From Cristatella mucedo (taxonomy: Eukaryota; Bryozoa; Phylactolaemata; Cristatellidae): DNA of 60,000 bases. Below, in pieces: positions 33,631 to 45,472 of the stretch (positions are counted from its first letter, which is position 1; each line of letters starts with the position of its first letter). The position numbers and the translations under genes were made by a program. The DNA is taken from positions 9,466,001 to 9,526,000 of the forward strand of contig WPIO01000006.1 of assembly GCA_009760855.2 (NCBI GenBank). Direction: 5' to 3'. Below the pieces are notes generated by a model. The model had not been told where the DNA came from. It did no database searches and worked only from the letters and a program-made list of their open reading frames with translations.

Positions 33631-36178
33631 TCGGGATGTTTTAGGTGCCTCTGCTCCCACTATCCTATCGGTGGTTGTGCAGATGAGCTGGAATGCTACT
33701 CTTGCAGGTATGAGCCTCCTCCTGCAGCAGCTGCTGTGGGAGGGCACTGCAGCATGGGTTCACAATGTGCAGCTAGCAAACAAAGCCCATCCCAAATGAG
33801 TCATGTGATATCAAGTTAAGGAGCCTGCACACTAAAACAGCTTGACTAGCACCTGCAGACTGTTGGCCGGTTCAGTCGGTCACTGTTAGCTCAGCCAATG
33901 GCTGCTTGCCACGGAGCAAAGAACAGTGCAGTGGTAAGAGGCCAGCAGCAAGGTTTGTCGAGCAGGCTCTTGGTGCTGGCCAGACGTAGCTTCTCAGGCT
34001 TGCTTGGGTGAGTATTTGTCTAGCTTTGGGCATATCCGAGATTCGCTCTGTGAGCTACACCTACTGCCGTCCTTCGGTAGCTCGCAAGTTCAAATGTTGG
34101 ATATTGCACTCACTCTCGAAGCTCCGGTATAAGTATCGTATAGTATGCGCTCTAGTATAGCTCTACTTACACGGTTGCGTGCCTTGGCTGTATGATGCAT
34201 GCCCCATGCTCACAGCATTTCGTATTTGTGTATTTGTTGTTATCCCGATGTAGGAAAAGACTGACCAATAGCTAGCTGGCAACAGTTAACTTACTCCTGC
34301 CAGATATGCTGTGGAGGGTATACACGAAGTGTGTGGACGAGGGTAAAGTTGTGCTCGGCAAGAGTTCATGACTTCAGACACCCCTGGCCTCCCTTCAGAC
34401 ATCCCTCACCAGCACTCAGGCAAAGAGTGCCAGAGACAGTTGTTCCGACAGGTAAATCGATGGAAAAAGCAAACTGGCTCTTGAGAATGTTTACCGCCTG
34501 GGCCAGGTATTGCTCATCAGTATGCTTGCTAACACGTCACTATTCCCTCCATTGGAGATGCAGGTAGGATAGCTATGTATAGGCACATGTGCACGTGTGC
34601 GCTCGAGCCAGCCCGTGTTCCATAGCGTGCTCGCTCGTGGCCCACGCTTTTTGCCTATCTCCCACCTTGTTTCCCCAGCTTGTTGGTTGATTTCTGACTG
34701 AATCAGTGTCGTCGTACAATAGCTAGGGACTCTGATTCACATGATTTCCGGAGGAAGTGTGTGGAGGAGTGGCATATCGACTAATGCTGGTATCGTCATC
34801 TTCCGGAAGTGTCAGCCTGCTGCTACACCTACGCAGTCGGTGCTGCCGGGCGTGCTGGGCTGCTATGGGGCAGGGATTACTCCTCCTAATGCAGCTGCGA
34901 TGATTCACTTCCTGCCGGCTGGGCTGCCACTGTTCACTAGTCGGCGGCTGATCGAGCAGCAGCGCTAGCTCGGCCGCAGGCCCTACGAGGACGACGTATT
35001 TGCAGCTGGCTGCCATTCGCCCACCAGTTGTCTGCAGGGCCTCGCCCACACGAGCTGCTGCAGTTGGTTAGCCGGCCATAGCCACATCAGCCAATGAAGA
35101 GGCAGAAGCTTATAACCAGCCAGAGAAGCCTGCCGATCTGCACACACAGCGGCTGAAGCTTGTGGTGCCAGGCAGCAACCGGCCGACCAGCAGATCTGCA
35201 GCTCGGTGTCAGGAAGGGCCAATACACCTGGCAACGAAGCCAGGCAAAGCAGAACAACTGCCGACCGGCTGGATCGTGTGCGACCCAGGCTGGCTAACAG
35301 GGCCACCGAAAGCACAAGGGAGCCCGATGTCGTCGTGGCTTGCAGTTCATTGTCTGCTGGCACTCTCCTCTGTTGTCTTTCCAGCAAGAGGGATTAAGGT
35401 AAGCCAGGTGCGAGCGAATGCCTTTCTATGCCGCTATTTGCTCACATAGTCCAGAGGCATATGTAAGAGTACATATATTCCAGAGGCATATATATAAGAG
35501 TACATACACCTCCGTGCACCGAAGAAGCACGAGCACCCATGCACAGCTTGCAGGTCAACTATTTGAGTGAATGCTTGCACTGAACGGCGGAGGCTCGCAG
35601 TGGCGTTTGGAGCGATAGCTTTTACAAGCCTGGATGTTCTCGGTCTGCAACCAATCCAATCACTAGTTGGAAGTGTGTTCTTTTCATCATTTTTCACGGC
35701 TGCTTGCTGAAATGCTTCTCAGGCAAAGAAGATTTGTGGTGGCATCTGTACTGGCTAGATCGCCGTGATGACTTGTCAACTACCTTGGCACTGCTTCTGA
35801 TACCGTGATGCCTGCATTGCTCTTTTTCGATGTCAGCTCCGACGGCAGAGGGGGTGATGTTGACTTTCCTCTGTCTCGCCTAGGCGGCCGAAGGAATAGC
35901 TGGCGGAGTAGATTTCGGTGTTCGCGAGGTTCTCATTCTCAGAATTGCTGCTGGATTATTTTGAAAATCTGTTAACTTTTCATGTTACCCTTGCTTTTTT
36001 CGATTAGAGCCTCAAGTTCTTCGCCTGATCAATGCTACTCTGCTGCTATACAAGGCTTCCATATAAATCAAAACGACTGAATAAGATCGCTCTGGTAGGG
36101 CTAGTAATGGCAACCGATCCAGTATGGGTATCATTCACTTACTTTTTCATTCGTGTACTGGTTGAACTGTTTTGGCAG
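33631..36178. other. unassigned, possibly intronic sequence
   Basis: Rich in CAGCTG/GCTGCT words, no transposon copies. Several good isolated splice-like signals occur (for example CTCTTGCAG|GTATGA at 33711 and TTGTCTTTCCAG at 35384), but no assembled coding block is supported. Confidence 0.4.
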
Positions 36179-36280
36179 ACTGCTGCTATTCCAAAGACTG
36201 CCAACAATTATTGTACAACTCTGAGTACTGACCACCGAGTGGGTAGGAAGGGGAGTGTCTCAATTAAGCAACTAGACACG
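36179..36280 (+). CDS. candidate internal exon, unknown protein
   Basis: Follows the acceptor-like GTTGAACTGTTTTGGCAG and reads TAAIPKTANNYCTTLSTDHR, then VGRKGSVSIKQLDT, ending on a codon boundary before a weak donor GTCTGT. Phase matches the next candidate at 36477, so the two could be joined across a ~196-base intron. No recognised domain; the weak donor argues for caution. Confidence 0.2.
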
Positions 36281-36476
36281 GTCTGTCCCACCCTTCTGCC
36301 CAACCTTTATCCGGGATCGGCCACCCAGAGGTAGGGCAGAAGCCATTATCATGACTCAGCTACATGCAAGACTTTCGGGGCACTTGGAGCTGCATGGATT
36401 TGGGTACTAGGGAAACTAGAGGTTGTCAGGCTGTAACTCCCATACTGTTGGAACCGTGCGCATGGTCTGCTTGCAG

Positions 36477-36608
36477 GCCTCTAGTATTGCGAAATCACCA
36501 CTGAGCAGCAATAAGCATCTGTCTACCTGTCTAGACGGTATATTAGATAATTGCTCCATACAGGGCTCATTGATAGAAAACTGGTTCGAAGAGGCCAGTA
36601 GCCAGTGA
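36477..36608 (+). CDS. candidate terminal exon, unknown protein
   Basis: After a clear acceptor (ATGGTCTGCTTGCAG), 43 codons reading ASSIAKSPLSSNKHLSTCLD then GILDNCSIQGSLIENWFEEA end at TGA 36606-36608. Acidic and amphipathic C-terminus-like sequence, not low complexity. No AATAAA within the next ~150 bases. Function unknown. Confidence 0.25.
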   Translation, partial: ASSIAKSPLSSNKHLSTCLDGILDNCSIQGSLIENWFEEASSQ

Positions 36609-36787
36609 ATCAGCTTAATTTAAACCGGAATGTATGAAGGGGGGCCTTAGCTCAGGCTGTGGCTGTTATGCAGGCTTCGTTTGGGTCTCTCGGGAGCAGG
36701 TGAAGGACTAGTCCCATGGAAGCCATTCAAATCCTCAATCCCTGTATGGCTGCTCCCTGATTCTTGATTAGTAGCAGCAAGTGTGGG

Positions 36788-36788
<1 letters not shown>

Positions 36789-36855
<67 letters not shown>
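36789..36855. repeat. (GA)n microsatellite
   Basis: 67 bases of pure GA. Confidence 0.95.
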
Positions 36856-36859
<4 letters not shown>

Positions 36860-37684
36860 CTCACAGCGGTATTTGGGACGTCGTTAGTATATGCAAGGAG
36901 CCAGCATCACACCCTGCTCCCTTAGACCAATCCGATAGACATACAGATAGGCCTGCTGATACAAGTGGTCATATCAGTGAACGGTTCGTGCGAAAAGTGA
37001 ATCGACCGGACTGGTAGGATAAGAGCGATCTGTGGCTCTTCATTTCTGAAACGTATGGATGCTAGCGATAAGAACTGCCACGTGGCCGAATTACCTAACT
37101 ACTGTCTACAGCAGCAGCATTCGTAGCTCGTATGCATCAAAGCAGTTTAAGTACTTGCACGGATTTTCGAGATCCCAATTTAACCGGTTCGTGTATGTGC
37201 ACGTGGTCTTTGTGTCTGGAATCTGTTAAGCATTCCGGCGATGCCTTGATTGCATGCTGTGAACCACATGGGTGGCCACATGGCAAGCCAGCACTATGAA
37301 AACCACTGTTTACCATTCCTTGAGCTGATGCTCAGGCTATGGTTAGTGACTCATCTGACTGAAGGGGTCCGGGAGATTGCGACTTCGATTGAGGGTTAAG
37401 TCATGCAATGGAATCATTTTCCTGGCCATTTCCATCCCCCAATCTCAACCGTGACTTGCAAATGCTGCCGAGGTGGCACGTACACCTGGTCTGCGTGGTT
37501 CGGGTGCCTTCTGTATGATGCTCACAGCTATATCTGACAGGACCATTCTGCTTTATTACCGGCACTAGTAATAGGAAACTGGTTCCACTGGTTCAATATA
37601 TTATCCTTGTGTGTAAGGCTTGAGTCACTCACATCAAACTGGCGATAAAATTAAGTGAGTTTATGTACCCATTACTATGCATTT
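36856..37684. other. unassigned unique sequence
   Basis: No repeat copy or exon supported. Confidence 0.45.
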
Positions 37685-37866
37685 CGCCTTGGTCTTAGCC
37701 TAGGCCTAAGGTGCTTGCACTTCACGACCTACACGACCTTCACGAGCATGGGTCGAGTGATACAGCACGTGATTCTTTATTCTGCTGCCAGAGGGAGTGA
37801 CAGCCACTCTAGGCTCTTTTGCATAGCTTTTAAAACGAGACTGTTTAATCAGCTAACCTCTAATTT
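37685..37866 (+). mobile_element. SINE-2 copy, diverged
   Basis: Plus strand. B-box-like GCATGGGTCGAGTGA, a decayed core, and a recognisable 3' end AGGCTCTTTTGCATAGCTTT then ACGAGACTGTTTAATCAGCT. That end matches the 10673-10842 copy closely. Confidence 0.6.
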
Positions 37867-37929
37867 TGCATCAAGCTTTCGTCGTGCTGCTTCTCTGCTT
37901 GCCTTATGTTGTTGCCATCGTTTTCTGTC

Positions 37930-38255
37930 CACTTTCCCTCAGCCCTGCAACTCCTAGGCTGTGAAACTGATGCCTTCAATACTTGCTCAACGACGTCTTC
38001 TCTTTTGCCACCGAACTCGGGCATATCCTCTCCAATCTGTCCTGTGAAATGCCTCTTTCATGCTAGTCGACTCCTCAGCTATTCGCCAGGCTCAGCTATA
38101 CTTCTCCTTTTCTATTTGATGCACGAGATGTAGTCTATTGGCTACTGTACACACACCGAAAGACGCCTAGCTTTTGAGCACACGTAAGAAAACGCTCACC
38201 TGTGTCGCCACCTAAGTCTCGGTGGCTCCATAGAGTTTCAGATGGAGATGCACGT
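37930..38255 (+). mobile_element. LINE-B 3' end, old relic
   Basis: Diverged but ordered matches to LINE-B: CTCCTCAGCTATTCGCCAGG, then TATTTGATGCACGAGATGTA (GTTGCGTGAGACGAAGTCTG in younger copies), GAAAGACGCCTAGCTTTTGA and the final GGTGGCTCCATAGAGTTTCA. No pentamer tail left. Confidence 0.55.
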
Positions 38256-41200
38256 GTGCCGTGCACACTTGCACCCGCTGCTTGCTTGCCACTTGCAGCT
38301 GCTCTTCAGACTCTTGAAGCCTCGGTAACATCAGTCACACAGCCGGCAGCAGGTAATGTTGTCACACAATGCTGCCACTGTCACAATGCTGCTGCAGGTG
38401 GTGCTGATGCTGCTGCTGATGCAGCAGTGGCAGCTTCGATAGCAAGTGAGCTTGGCTGCCGGCGATTATAGCAGGCCAATGCTCATTCCTGCTCCCTGCT
38501 GCCATGTACTTTTGGAGTCGTGTTACCGTCCTGCTCCCTGCTGCCATGTACTTTTGGAGTCATCTTACCTGTAAGTGTTAGAGTGCACTCGACGTCTAAT
38601 ACTGTCAGGTAATGATGTCGCCAATTGTTCAGATCGACTCGGCCGGCTCTGGCTTACTGTTTAATTGCAGCTTTTTTGCTTGGGCAAGGCGTGGCACCCG
38701 CGAGCGCTATCTCCGCTGCAGTTCCTCCGCCTAGGCAGACGGCCCTGCAGAGTTCCGAAATCGTGGGCTCATTGATTGCACTGCCGGTAGCACTGACCCC
38801 CCTCGTGGCTTGCCAGCGGCTGCCGTGTTCGCCGGGCTGGTCTCGCTGCTCCCCGTGGATGTGCACGACAAACCGGCGTGCATATCTGCATAAGCTGTCT
38901 GCATATTGCATCCCCATTTACAATGCGACAGGGGATCGGCACCTAAAGGCATACCAAATCATTTTGTGTAGCCAGCGTGCGTGTCTAGAATGCTTTCAAA
39001 CGCCCTCGTAAACGCAAACCTTCAGTTGCCACCTGCCCCTACCTATCTCTCGTACCCGGGCTAATATTTTCTAGACGGGTTTGGAGTTACTCCTGATGCG
39101 GCTGCTTGCTTGCAGTCTGCTGCTAGTAGCTGGATGTGCTGCTGCCAGTACTTGACAGCACGTGATCCAGCTTGATATTTAGGCAATGCTCAGGCACTCA
39201 AGCATTCGCTTAGGCTCCCATATTTTCGGTTTCGCTGCCAGTTGATGATTTGCTGTGACATGTCTGCACAGCCGAAAAAAATCCGCTGGTCACGCTTAAT
39301 GCCGATCTTTCGTTTGCCTCTCGTGCCACCTTCACTGCCCTTCAGCAACAAGGCTACAGCGACCTGCCAACCGCCACCAGCAGCGACCTTTTGATCTCCC
39401 ACCACGAGCCCGTGCGAAACTTCGTTAAGACCAAAGGCCTGACGGTTGTGCTTTGCTGCTGCCTACGTGCTGTACGTTTAAATTAGATGCCGTGTGCCCG
39501 CACAAAGTCCTCCCAACCGCACAGAGAACCTAACAGGGATCCTTTGGCAGCTGAATTCCCAGAGCAAAGGTTGGCCGAGCCGAATGCCGAAGTGTTCAGC
39601 ATCTGGCTTGCTAGTGCAGCCACGTATACCGGACTGTTTTTATGGGTCCCCGAAAAAAGTGCCCGACAAGCTACGTCGCCCACGATGGCTAGGTTTCGTC
39701 TGGTCAGTGAGCCATGTGCAGCTACCCTTATCGAACGGCTACTCGAAGGCTTACCTACCGGCCGAATGACGAAAGGCCAACGACGGACAAGGAGAGGAGA
39801 AAGAGGGGCATGGCAGACGTAGGTGACAGCTGACATATCACGAGCCTAGCAAGCACTTGTCATAGCTGCATCAGTTAGGCCCTTTCGAAATCTTCGTCAA
39901 CAGCACACGCCCGTACCTTATGCGTGTCACATCTAACCATGTTATGGTCGTTGGCATTGTGCATGTTAGTACTGTTCCTGTTACTTTTAGCATACCCACG
40001 TGTATTGGTGCTGCACTTAAAAGTTGCTTGCCATTTTTAGGCGTCGCCCAGTATTCGTGACCCGTCGGCTGAGACTGCCATTGGTACGAGCATTGCGTTA
40101 GCTGCCTAGTTGTATCAGGACGTGTAAGTCGCACGCCATGTTTGTAACAGTGCCTTCACCTAATGAAATGCTGCCTTAATTAGGCTCTCGAAGTAGATGG
40201 GTTGCTATTAAACATGCTTGTCTTAGTCTGTTTCAGATTATGTTTCTGCAAACTTTTAAATTTCCATTCGCACATTATTTAATGTAGAATAAAAACTGAG
40301 TATCAAGATGTGAAACCATTTTATTTAAATATCTGCAAAGTACGAAGTATACAGTATAGAGTATAAAGAAGTGTAAAGTTGAGTACGGTAATCTGAGAAT
40401 AGCAATAATCAACAGTGGATGTTTAATAATAATACTAGTAGTAATAAATTTCTATAGCACTATCATAGAACTTAATGCCTTTCTGGGGGCTCTTAAAAAA
40501 TGATGTAAATGGTATACACAATGTAGAGACGTCAATTTGACAGCAGCAGTGGGTTACAGGCGTTCAACAACGACCATGACATACAACAAGGCTTTGTGGC
40601 GTTTAGCTCAAACCAGCTAAAATGCCTTTGCCGACTCCGGAAACACAATTGACTGCCCATCGTATGGCATCGGCTTGTATGCATGCAACCTCTGCTATAG
40701 ATTAGTAGCCATTACAATTCAGGGACCGCGAATAACTAATATAAGTCATTATATGACAGATTTAGCTAACCGATGTTTTACCAAGCTACTCTCATTCTGT
40801 AGCCCACAAGCAATTCGGGGAGGCCGGTGAATAAAGGCCGATCTGCTTCCGAATTATCAGAGTCGTGACCGCCTAAAATCAGCTCTATTAACGGCTAAAA
40901 TAGCCTCAATTGTAAAGCGCAATATTTTTGCGTATGAACCAAGACCCTTAAAAACAAAGAAGGTCACCTCTACAAATGACGGAGTAAATTGTGACGTGAA
41001 AGTAAAATGCCGCTGTTTTCCGTTATTCTATTCTTTTACAAGCTTTGATTAAATATTTTTCAATTTTTTTATTTTACCAAAAGGATTTATTTGACTTTCT
41101 CAAACTCTACTGTAAGGCCAAGTTATAGATCGGAAAGCAGTTTTGAAAATTTCCCTAGACATCCTTATTCTGAAAGTTTGCAATACTTCATCTCGGTGGT

Positions 41201-41814
41201 CTTTAATGGCTATGAAGTCAACGGTACTAAATGAGCACAAAACTGCATAGCGTCTCGCCAGTCTCAAATGGCCGTCAGGGCTCTTTACAAACGTCTACGC
41301 ATGCAATCTTTAAAAGCAAAAACAAGTGGTGCATTTGTCAAGAATAGCAAGAAAACGAGCTCAAGGTAGGTATCTAGCTGAACATATGGACGAAAAACTG
41401 TAGCCCATAAAACTATACGACAAAGTAAACTCGGGCTCTTAGACAATGGCTGTGAACTTAATAATCAAAACTAAAATGTTGAGTAATACTAACCGTCCAT
41501 CGCAATAGAAAGACCTAAATAAGGGAAGCTACACAGAGCGAATGTAGTATATACTTCCACAATGTAAAAAATTTGTTGGAACAAGTTAGTGACGCTGTCT
41601 TTGACCTGCTGCTGTCACACTTTTGTACAAGTTTGACTTCTTGAGACAAATATCAGAAGCTCAGCTGTGGACAAGGTAACACCAAGGTCTGTGATTAGAT
41701 CGCCGAGGTCTTTCTGGCTGGTAAGTATGGCTTTTTCTATTCAGCCGTATTTATGAAATCGGAATGCGATATCTACAACATCTTCCTAGCGGTAACTCGT
41801 ATTCAGTCTTAATT
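38256..41814. other. unassigned unique sequence with a 42-base tandem duplication
   Basis: CCTGCTCCCTGCTGCCATGT plus TTTTGGAGTC is repeated at 38488 and 38530. The region is CpG-moderate up to about 39,850 and AT-rich after 40,150. A plus-strand open frame over 38625-39011 lacks an ATG. A LINE-A/SINE-1-type tail only (minus) lies at 40425-40497. Confidence 0.45.
40425..40497 (-). mobile_element. isolated LINE-A/SINE-1-type tail
   Basis: AATAATAATACTAGTAGTAA leads into a diverged version of the terminal stem-loop (CATAGAACTTAATGCCTTTC). No adjoining element body. Confidence 0.45.
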
Positions 41815-41872
41815 TAATAATAGAACGCTAGTATAGCGTCCTTAGAGAATCCAATCTCTCTCTAGGGAATCA
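41815..41872 (-). mobile_element. isolated LINE-A tail
   Basis: TAATAATAGAACGCTAGTAT then CCTTAGAGAATCCAATCTCT, the minus-strand terminal stem-loop, about 50 bases left of a SINE-2 copy. Confidence 0.55.
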
Positions 41873-41924
41873 ACATGGGTACGCGCCGAAAACGCAGCCG
41901 TCCTGTATATTACATACTAGCTGA

Positions 41925-42095
41925 TTTAGCAGCCTCTTTTTGTATAGCGACAGAAGAGCCTTTACGACTATCACCAACGCTTGCAGTGGCGATAAAGGCT
42001 CGCCAGCCGCGGAATTCGAACCCACGACCTCGGGGCCGAGGCCGTGAAAAGCAATCGCCTTACCTAGTGAACCATTTCAGCTCACCAGTCTCTAC
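41925..42095 (-). mobile_element. SINE-2 reference copy
   Basis: Well-preserved minus-strand copy. On its sense strand: head TGAGCTGAAATGGTTCACTA with A-box-like TGGTTCACTAGGTAAGG, B box GGTTCGAATTCC, core CACTGCAAGCGTTGGTGATA, CTCTTCTGTCGCTATACAAA and end GGCTGCTAAATCAGCTAGTA. No simple-sequence tail follows. Its 3' end is unlike LINE-A or LINE-B, so its partner LINE is not identified. Confidence 0.85.
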
Positions 42096-42499
42096 TCAGA
42101 TGAGTTATGGCGGTTGCTTGAGGCTCGTGTAAAGCACCTCTACATGTACACTTCTATGCATACTACTCTCTAGAGTATTATTCTAGTAGCCGTGTCTATT
42201 TAAGGTTCTGGAGCAACAACTTCGATACGTTTGAACGTGAACTCAAAATATCCTCGTGCTGACCGCAGAAGAAGCCTTTATGCGAAATGATAGCTAATTT
42301 TTATTTATAAGAGTATAACAGTTTTAAGAGATCAGGAAAGTGCAATTCTAATCCGAGGAAAACAAGCTGAAATATGTAATGACTGCCAGCCCTAACTGCC
42401 AAGTAACCGATGCTGGCAGAACTAGCACCATGCAGCAGGGCCGACGAATTGTAGGAGCAAGTAAAGGCAAACGAAACTGAACGTAGTCACAACGAGTTA

Positions 42500-42985
42500 A
42501 CTGTGTAATGTATCTCCGTCTGTAACTCCACAAAGCCACCGAGAATGTGTGGGTGTATGCAGGAGAGTTTTTTTGTAGCCCACTCACAGCCTAAGCGGCT
42601 TTCGGCACGCATTTGGTAGCCAACAGACTTCATCTCACGCAACAAAAAGAAAGTGGGAAGCATAGCAGAGTCAGGAGAGCAGTTGAGGTAGTGAGTAACA
42701 TGGAAGTATCAGCTCAGGACCGCTGAAAAGGATGAGCCGTGGTGGGCGGCAGGAGAGTAGTTGTTGTTTCGCAAGCATCGTGGAAGCGAGTTCAAAAGAT
42801 ACTAGCTGATTTAACAGCCTCTTTTGTATAGAGACAGAAGAGCCTTTCGGCTATCACCACCACTTGCCGTGGCGATAAAGGATCGCCCACCACAGGATTC
42901 AAACCCATGACCTTGGGAGCGAGGTCAGTCTAGGACCTGCTCAAGCTTCTGTCACCAACGGTCTTTAAGCAGAGTAATGAAACAG
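42500..42985 (-). mobile_element. LINE-B 3' end, split by SINE-2
   Basis: Minus strand. The GTAATGTATCTCCGTCTGTA end is at the left. The non-coding block and the start of the KTVGDRS...L RT C-terminal segment are at the right (42928-42985), separated by the SINE-2 insertion at 42797-42928. LINE-A begins immediately to the right. Confidence 0.8.
42797..42928 (-). mobile_element. SINE-2 nested in LINE-B
   Basis: Minus strand, 5'-truncated: core and AAAAGAGGCTGTTAAATCAG end present, and the head is cut just beyond the B box GGGTTTGAATCC. LINE-B sequence (GAGTTC and GTCTAGGACCTGC) is interrupted at this point. Confidence 0.8.
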
Positions 42986-42995
42986 CTAGTTTATT

Positions 42996-43570
42996 AATGA
43001 CAATAATAATAATAATAATGCGCTTGATAAAGCGCCCTCAGAGAACTCTCCTGCCCGGGCTACCATTCAAGCAACGGATTGACTTCAAGATTTTGTCGCT
43101 CACTTTTAGGTCACTTCATTCTTTGGCTCCAGCCTATCTCTTAGATATACTCCCCCATCAGGCCAAGCATCGTACCACCGGAATCCAACAGTCTACAAAT
43201 ACCTCGTACAAACGTAGAATCCTTTGGAGACCGTACATTTAGTTCGTATGCTCCCAAAGCCTGGAACACCCTCCCGACCGGCGTCAAAACATCCCCTGTC
43301 CTGACCACATTTAAAAAGAACTTAAAACACACCTATTTAGGACAGCATTTAGTGGGTCCCTGTGATTCATCCTTCATGTGCTTATGCGTGCTGACACTGC
43401 ATGCTGCCACTAACCACATTTGCATGCTGACCCTGTGCATGTCACCCCTAACAATGTTATTCATGTTTATCAAGCATGATATTACTCACCATTTAATTGC
43501 ATTTCCCATTGCAGAAAATGTAAAGCACCCAGAGAGAGATTGAGTTCTCTGAGGGTGGTTTATCAAGTGC

Positions 43571-43601
<31 letters not shown>

Positions 43602-44104
43602 CTTTCTAGGCTCTTTACATTTGCTGCAAAGGGAAACTCGATTGAATGGTGAGTTATATCATGCTTGATAAACATGAATAACATGGTTAGGGGTGACATG
43701 CACTGGGTCAGCATGCAAATGTGGTAAGTGGCAGCATGCAGTGTCAACAGGCATAAGCACATGAAGGATGAATCACAGGGACCCACTAAATGCTGTCCTA
43801 AATAAGTGTGTTTTTAAGTTCTTTTTAAATGTGGTCAAGTCAGGGGATGTTCTGACGCAAGTCGGGAGGGAGTTCCAAGGCTTTGGGAGCATACGAACTA
43901 AATGTACGGTCTTTAAAGGATTCTACGTTTGTACGAGGTATTTGTAGACTGTTGGACTCCGGTGGTACGATGCTTGGCTTGATGGGGGAGTATATCTGAG
44001 AGATAGGCTGGAGCCAAAGAATGAAGTGACCTAAAAGTGAGCGACAAGACCTTGAAGCCGATCCGTTGCTTGACTGGTAGCCAGTGCAGGTCGGTGAGAA
44101 GTGT
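42996..44104 (-). mobile_element. LINE-A copy (minus), split by a second LINE-A
   Basis: Two pieces of one copy. 42996-43048 holds the tail and outer stem-loop half. 43592-44104 holds the rest of the 3' untranslated region and RT C terminus (VKQRIGFKVLSLTFRSLHSL). The pieces rejoin across the inserted LINE-A at 43049-43591 with AACTC at both borders. It carries a small deletion after HRTTG that shifts the frame; the same deletion is in the inserted copy. Confidence 0.75.
43049..43591 (+). mobile_element. LINE-A copy (plus) inserted in a minus LINE-A
   Basis: 5'-truncated copy from TCCTGCCCGGGCTACCATTC through KQRIDFKILSLTFRSLHSLA to the 3' untranslated region and (TTATTA)n tail. AACTC at 43044-43048 and 43592-43596 fits a 5-base target duplication. 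With the split copy it forms inverted arms of about 500 bases that share a diagnostic deletion after HRTTG. Confidence 0.8.
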
Positions 44105-45464
44105 TGTCCGTACAGAACCACTGGGCCAAGGAGGAGTGCCCAGAGGAGAGTAGGACAAGATTAGCTCCCCATGGCACTGCTCTACCGGGCCCTACTATAT
44201 TTAAAACGCAGGTTGAGCAGCAGCAAAAATTTGGAAAGGGCCAGAAAATATTAAAAGTGTCATATAAAAAGTCTCTAACGTTTTCATTACTTGGCATTAA
44301 ACTCACGAAAGTTGACTAAGAACCCTGGCCAAACTGAAGGTGAGGTGAAACTTAAAGTGAGGTGAAACTGGAAAGGAGGTGAAACAGAAAGCGAGCTGAA
44401 ATTGAAAGTGACCTAATCATGGCTAAGGACGCTTGCAAAACTAAAAGTGAGCAGGTTAGAGTGTAAGGGATAAAGAACAAAAAGAAGAATGAACAGTAAA
44501 TGTGTGGGCAGAGTCAGCATAGTACGAAAAAGTGAATATAGACCGGGGATGATGAAGATGGTTACAAACAGAGAAAAAAATGAGAGAAGGGAAGAATGGG
44601 GGATGAAGAGGAGTACAATGAAGACATCGGCGGTGCTAAATAAAACTTACTGTACAGAGAAAGAGGCAATGGCTAGTGTAGTGTGTCAGTTGAGGTAAGG
44701 CTTCGCTTCAAGTTTGCAAGACTGTTGCATTGCTTGAGCAGCTCAATGTGGCCAGCCGTCGCCTAACTTCACCTGCCTAATCTAAAGCTGTAGATTTAAT
44801 ACCAAAATCCAACTGTCATCTCTGTGGAGGACCGCTGGAAAAAAAGATAAAGTGCAGCTGGAACTTACTTGGGTTAATACTGTTAATACTTCATTTAGTC
44901 TCAAGAATGACGAACTTTTCGAACGAATTACTGGAGGCCGCCTGTCTAAAACTAGCCGTGCACAGAAGTTGACGCAGCATCGCACAAGCGACCCAAGAAG
45001 GGACCGTTGCACCCACGAGAGTAGATGGTGCGTCTCAGTGCCTCCATCGGACTTATTGGGGATCTGATTGAAGCTATTCCCTACTATTTAAGCCCTTCTC
45101 TACCAGCGTTTTAGTCTGCGACTGGGGTCGTTCTAGAGTTTGAGTTCAAGCTATGCCAATGCTGCAATGTATTACTGTGTTTCCGGGTGGCTGCTCGAAG
45201 CTCCTTCAATTGAGGGAAGACTTAACTCTTCGTGAAGGGGCAACGGATTAAATATCCGGAAATAAGCTGCTCACAACTAAGTGCAAGTCTTTGTTAATTC
45301 ACAGGAATGTGCTTGCTGAGTCGAATGAGCTGTGCGGGGTGTCTTGCAGCCTAATGGGAGCCTTGATACACCATGGTTGCCTTTGATCTTGTGGGCTGGT
45401 CAGGGAAGTCTTCTACTTCGAAGTGCCGTCTGCTGGAACTCCCCAGAGACGCGAGGGCGCGTCC
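44105..45464. other. unassigned unique sequence
   Basis: Contains a loose tandem block at about 44330-44420 of ~17-base units built on GTGAGGTGAAACT. No other repeat or exon supported. Confidence 0.45.
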
Positions 45465-45472
45465 GCCTGGGC

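Noticed and set aside
38625-39011. Open frame resembling a secreted cysteine-rich peptide (hydrophobic LIAAFLLGQGVAPASA then eight Cys).
   Set aside because: No ATG starts the frame: it opens with TTG just after a stop, and the only Met is internal. No convincing upstream exon was found, so the signal-peptide look is probably chance.
39925-40150. LINE-A 3' untranslated region relic (GTCACATCTAACCATGTTAT words).
   Set aside because: Only one or two short words match; order and spacing are not preserved well enough to annotate.
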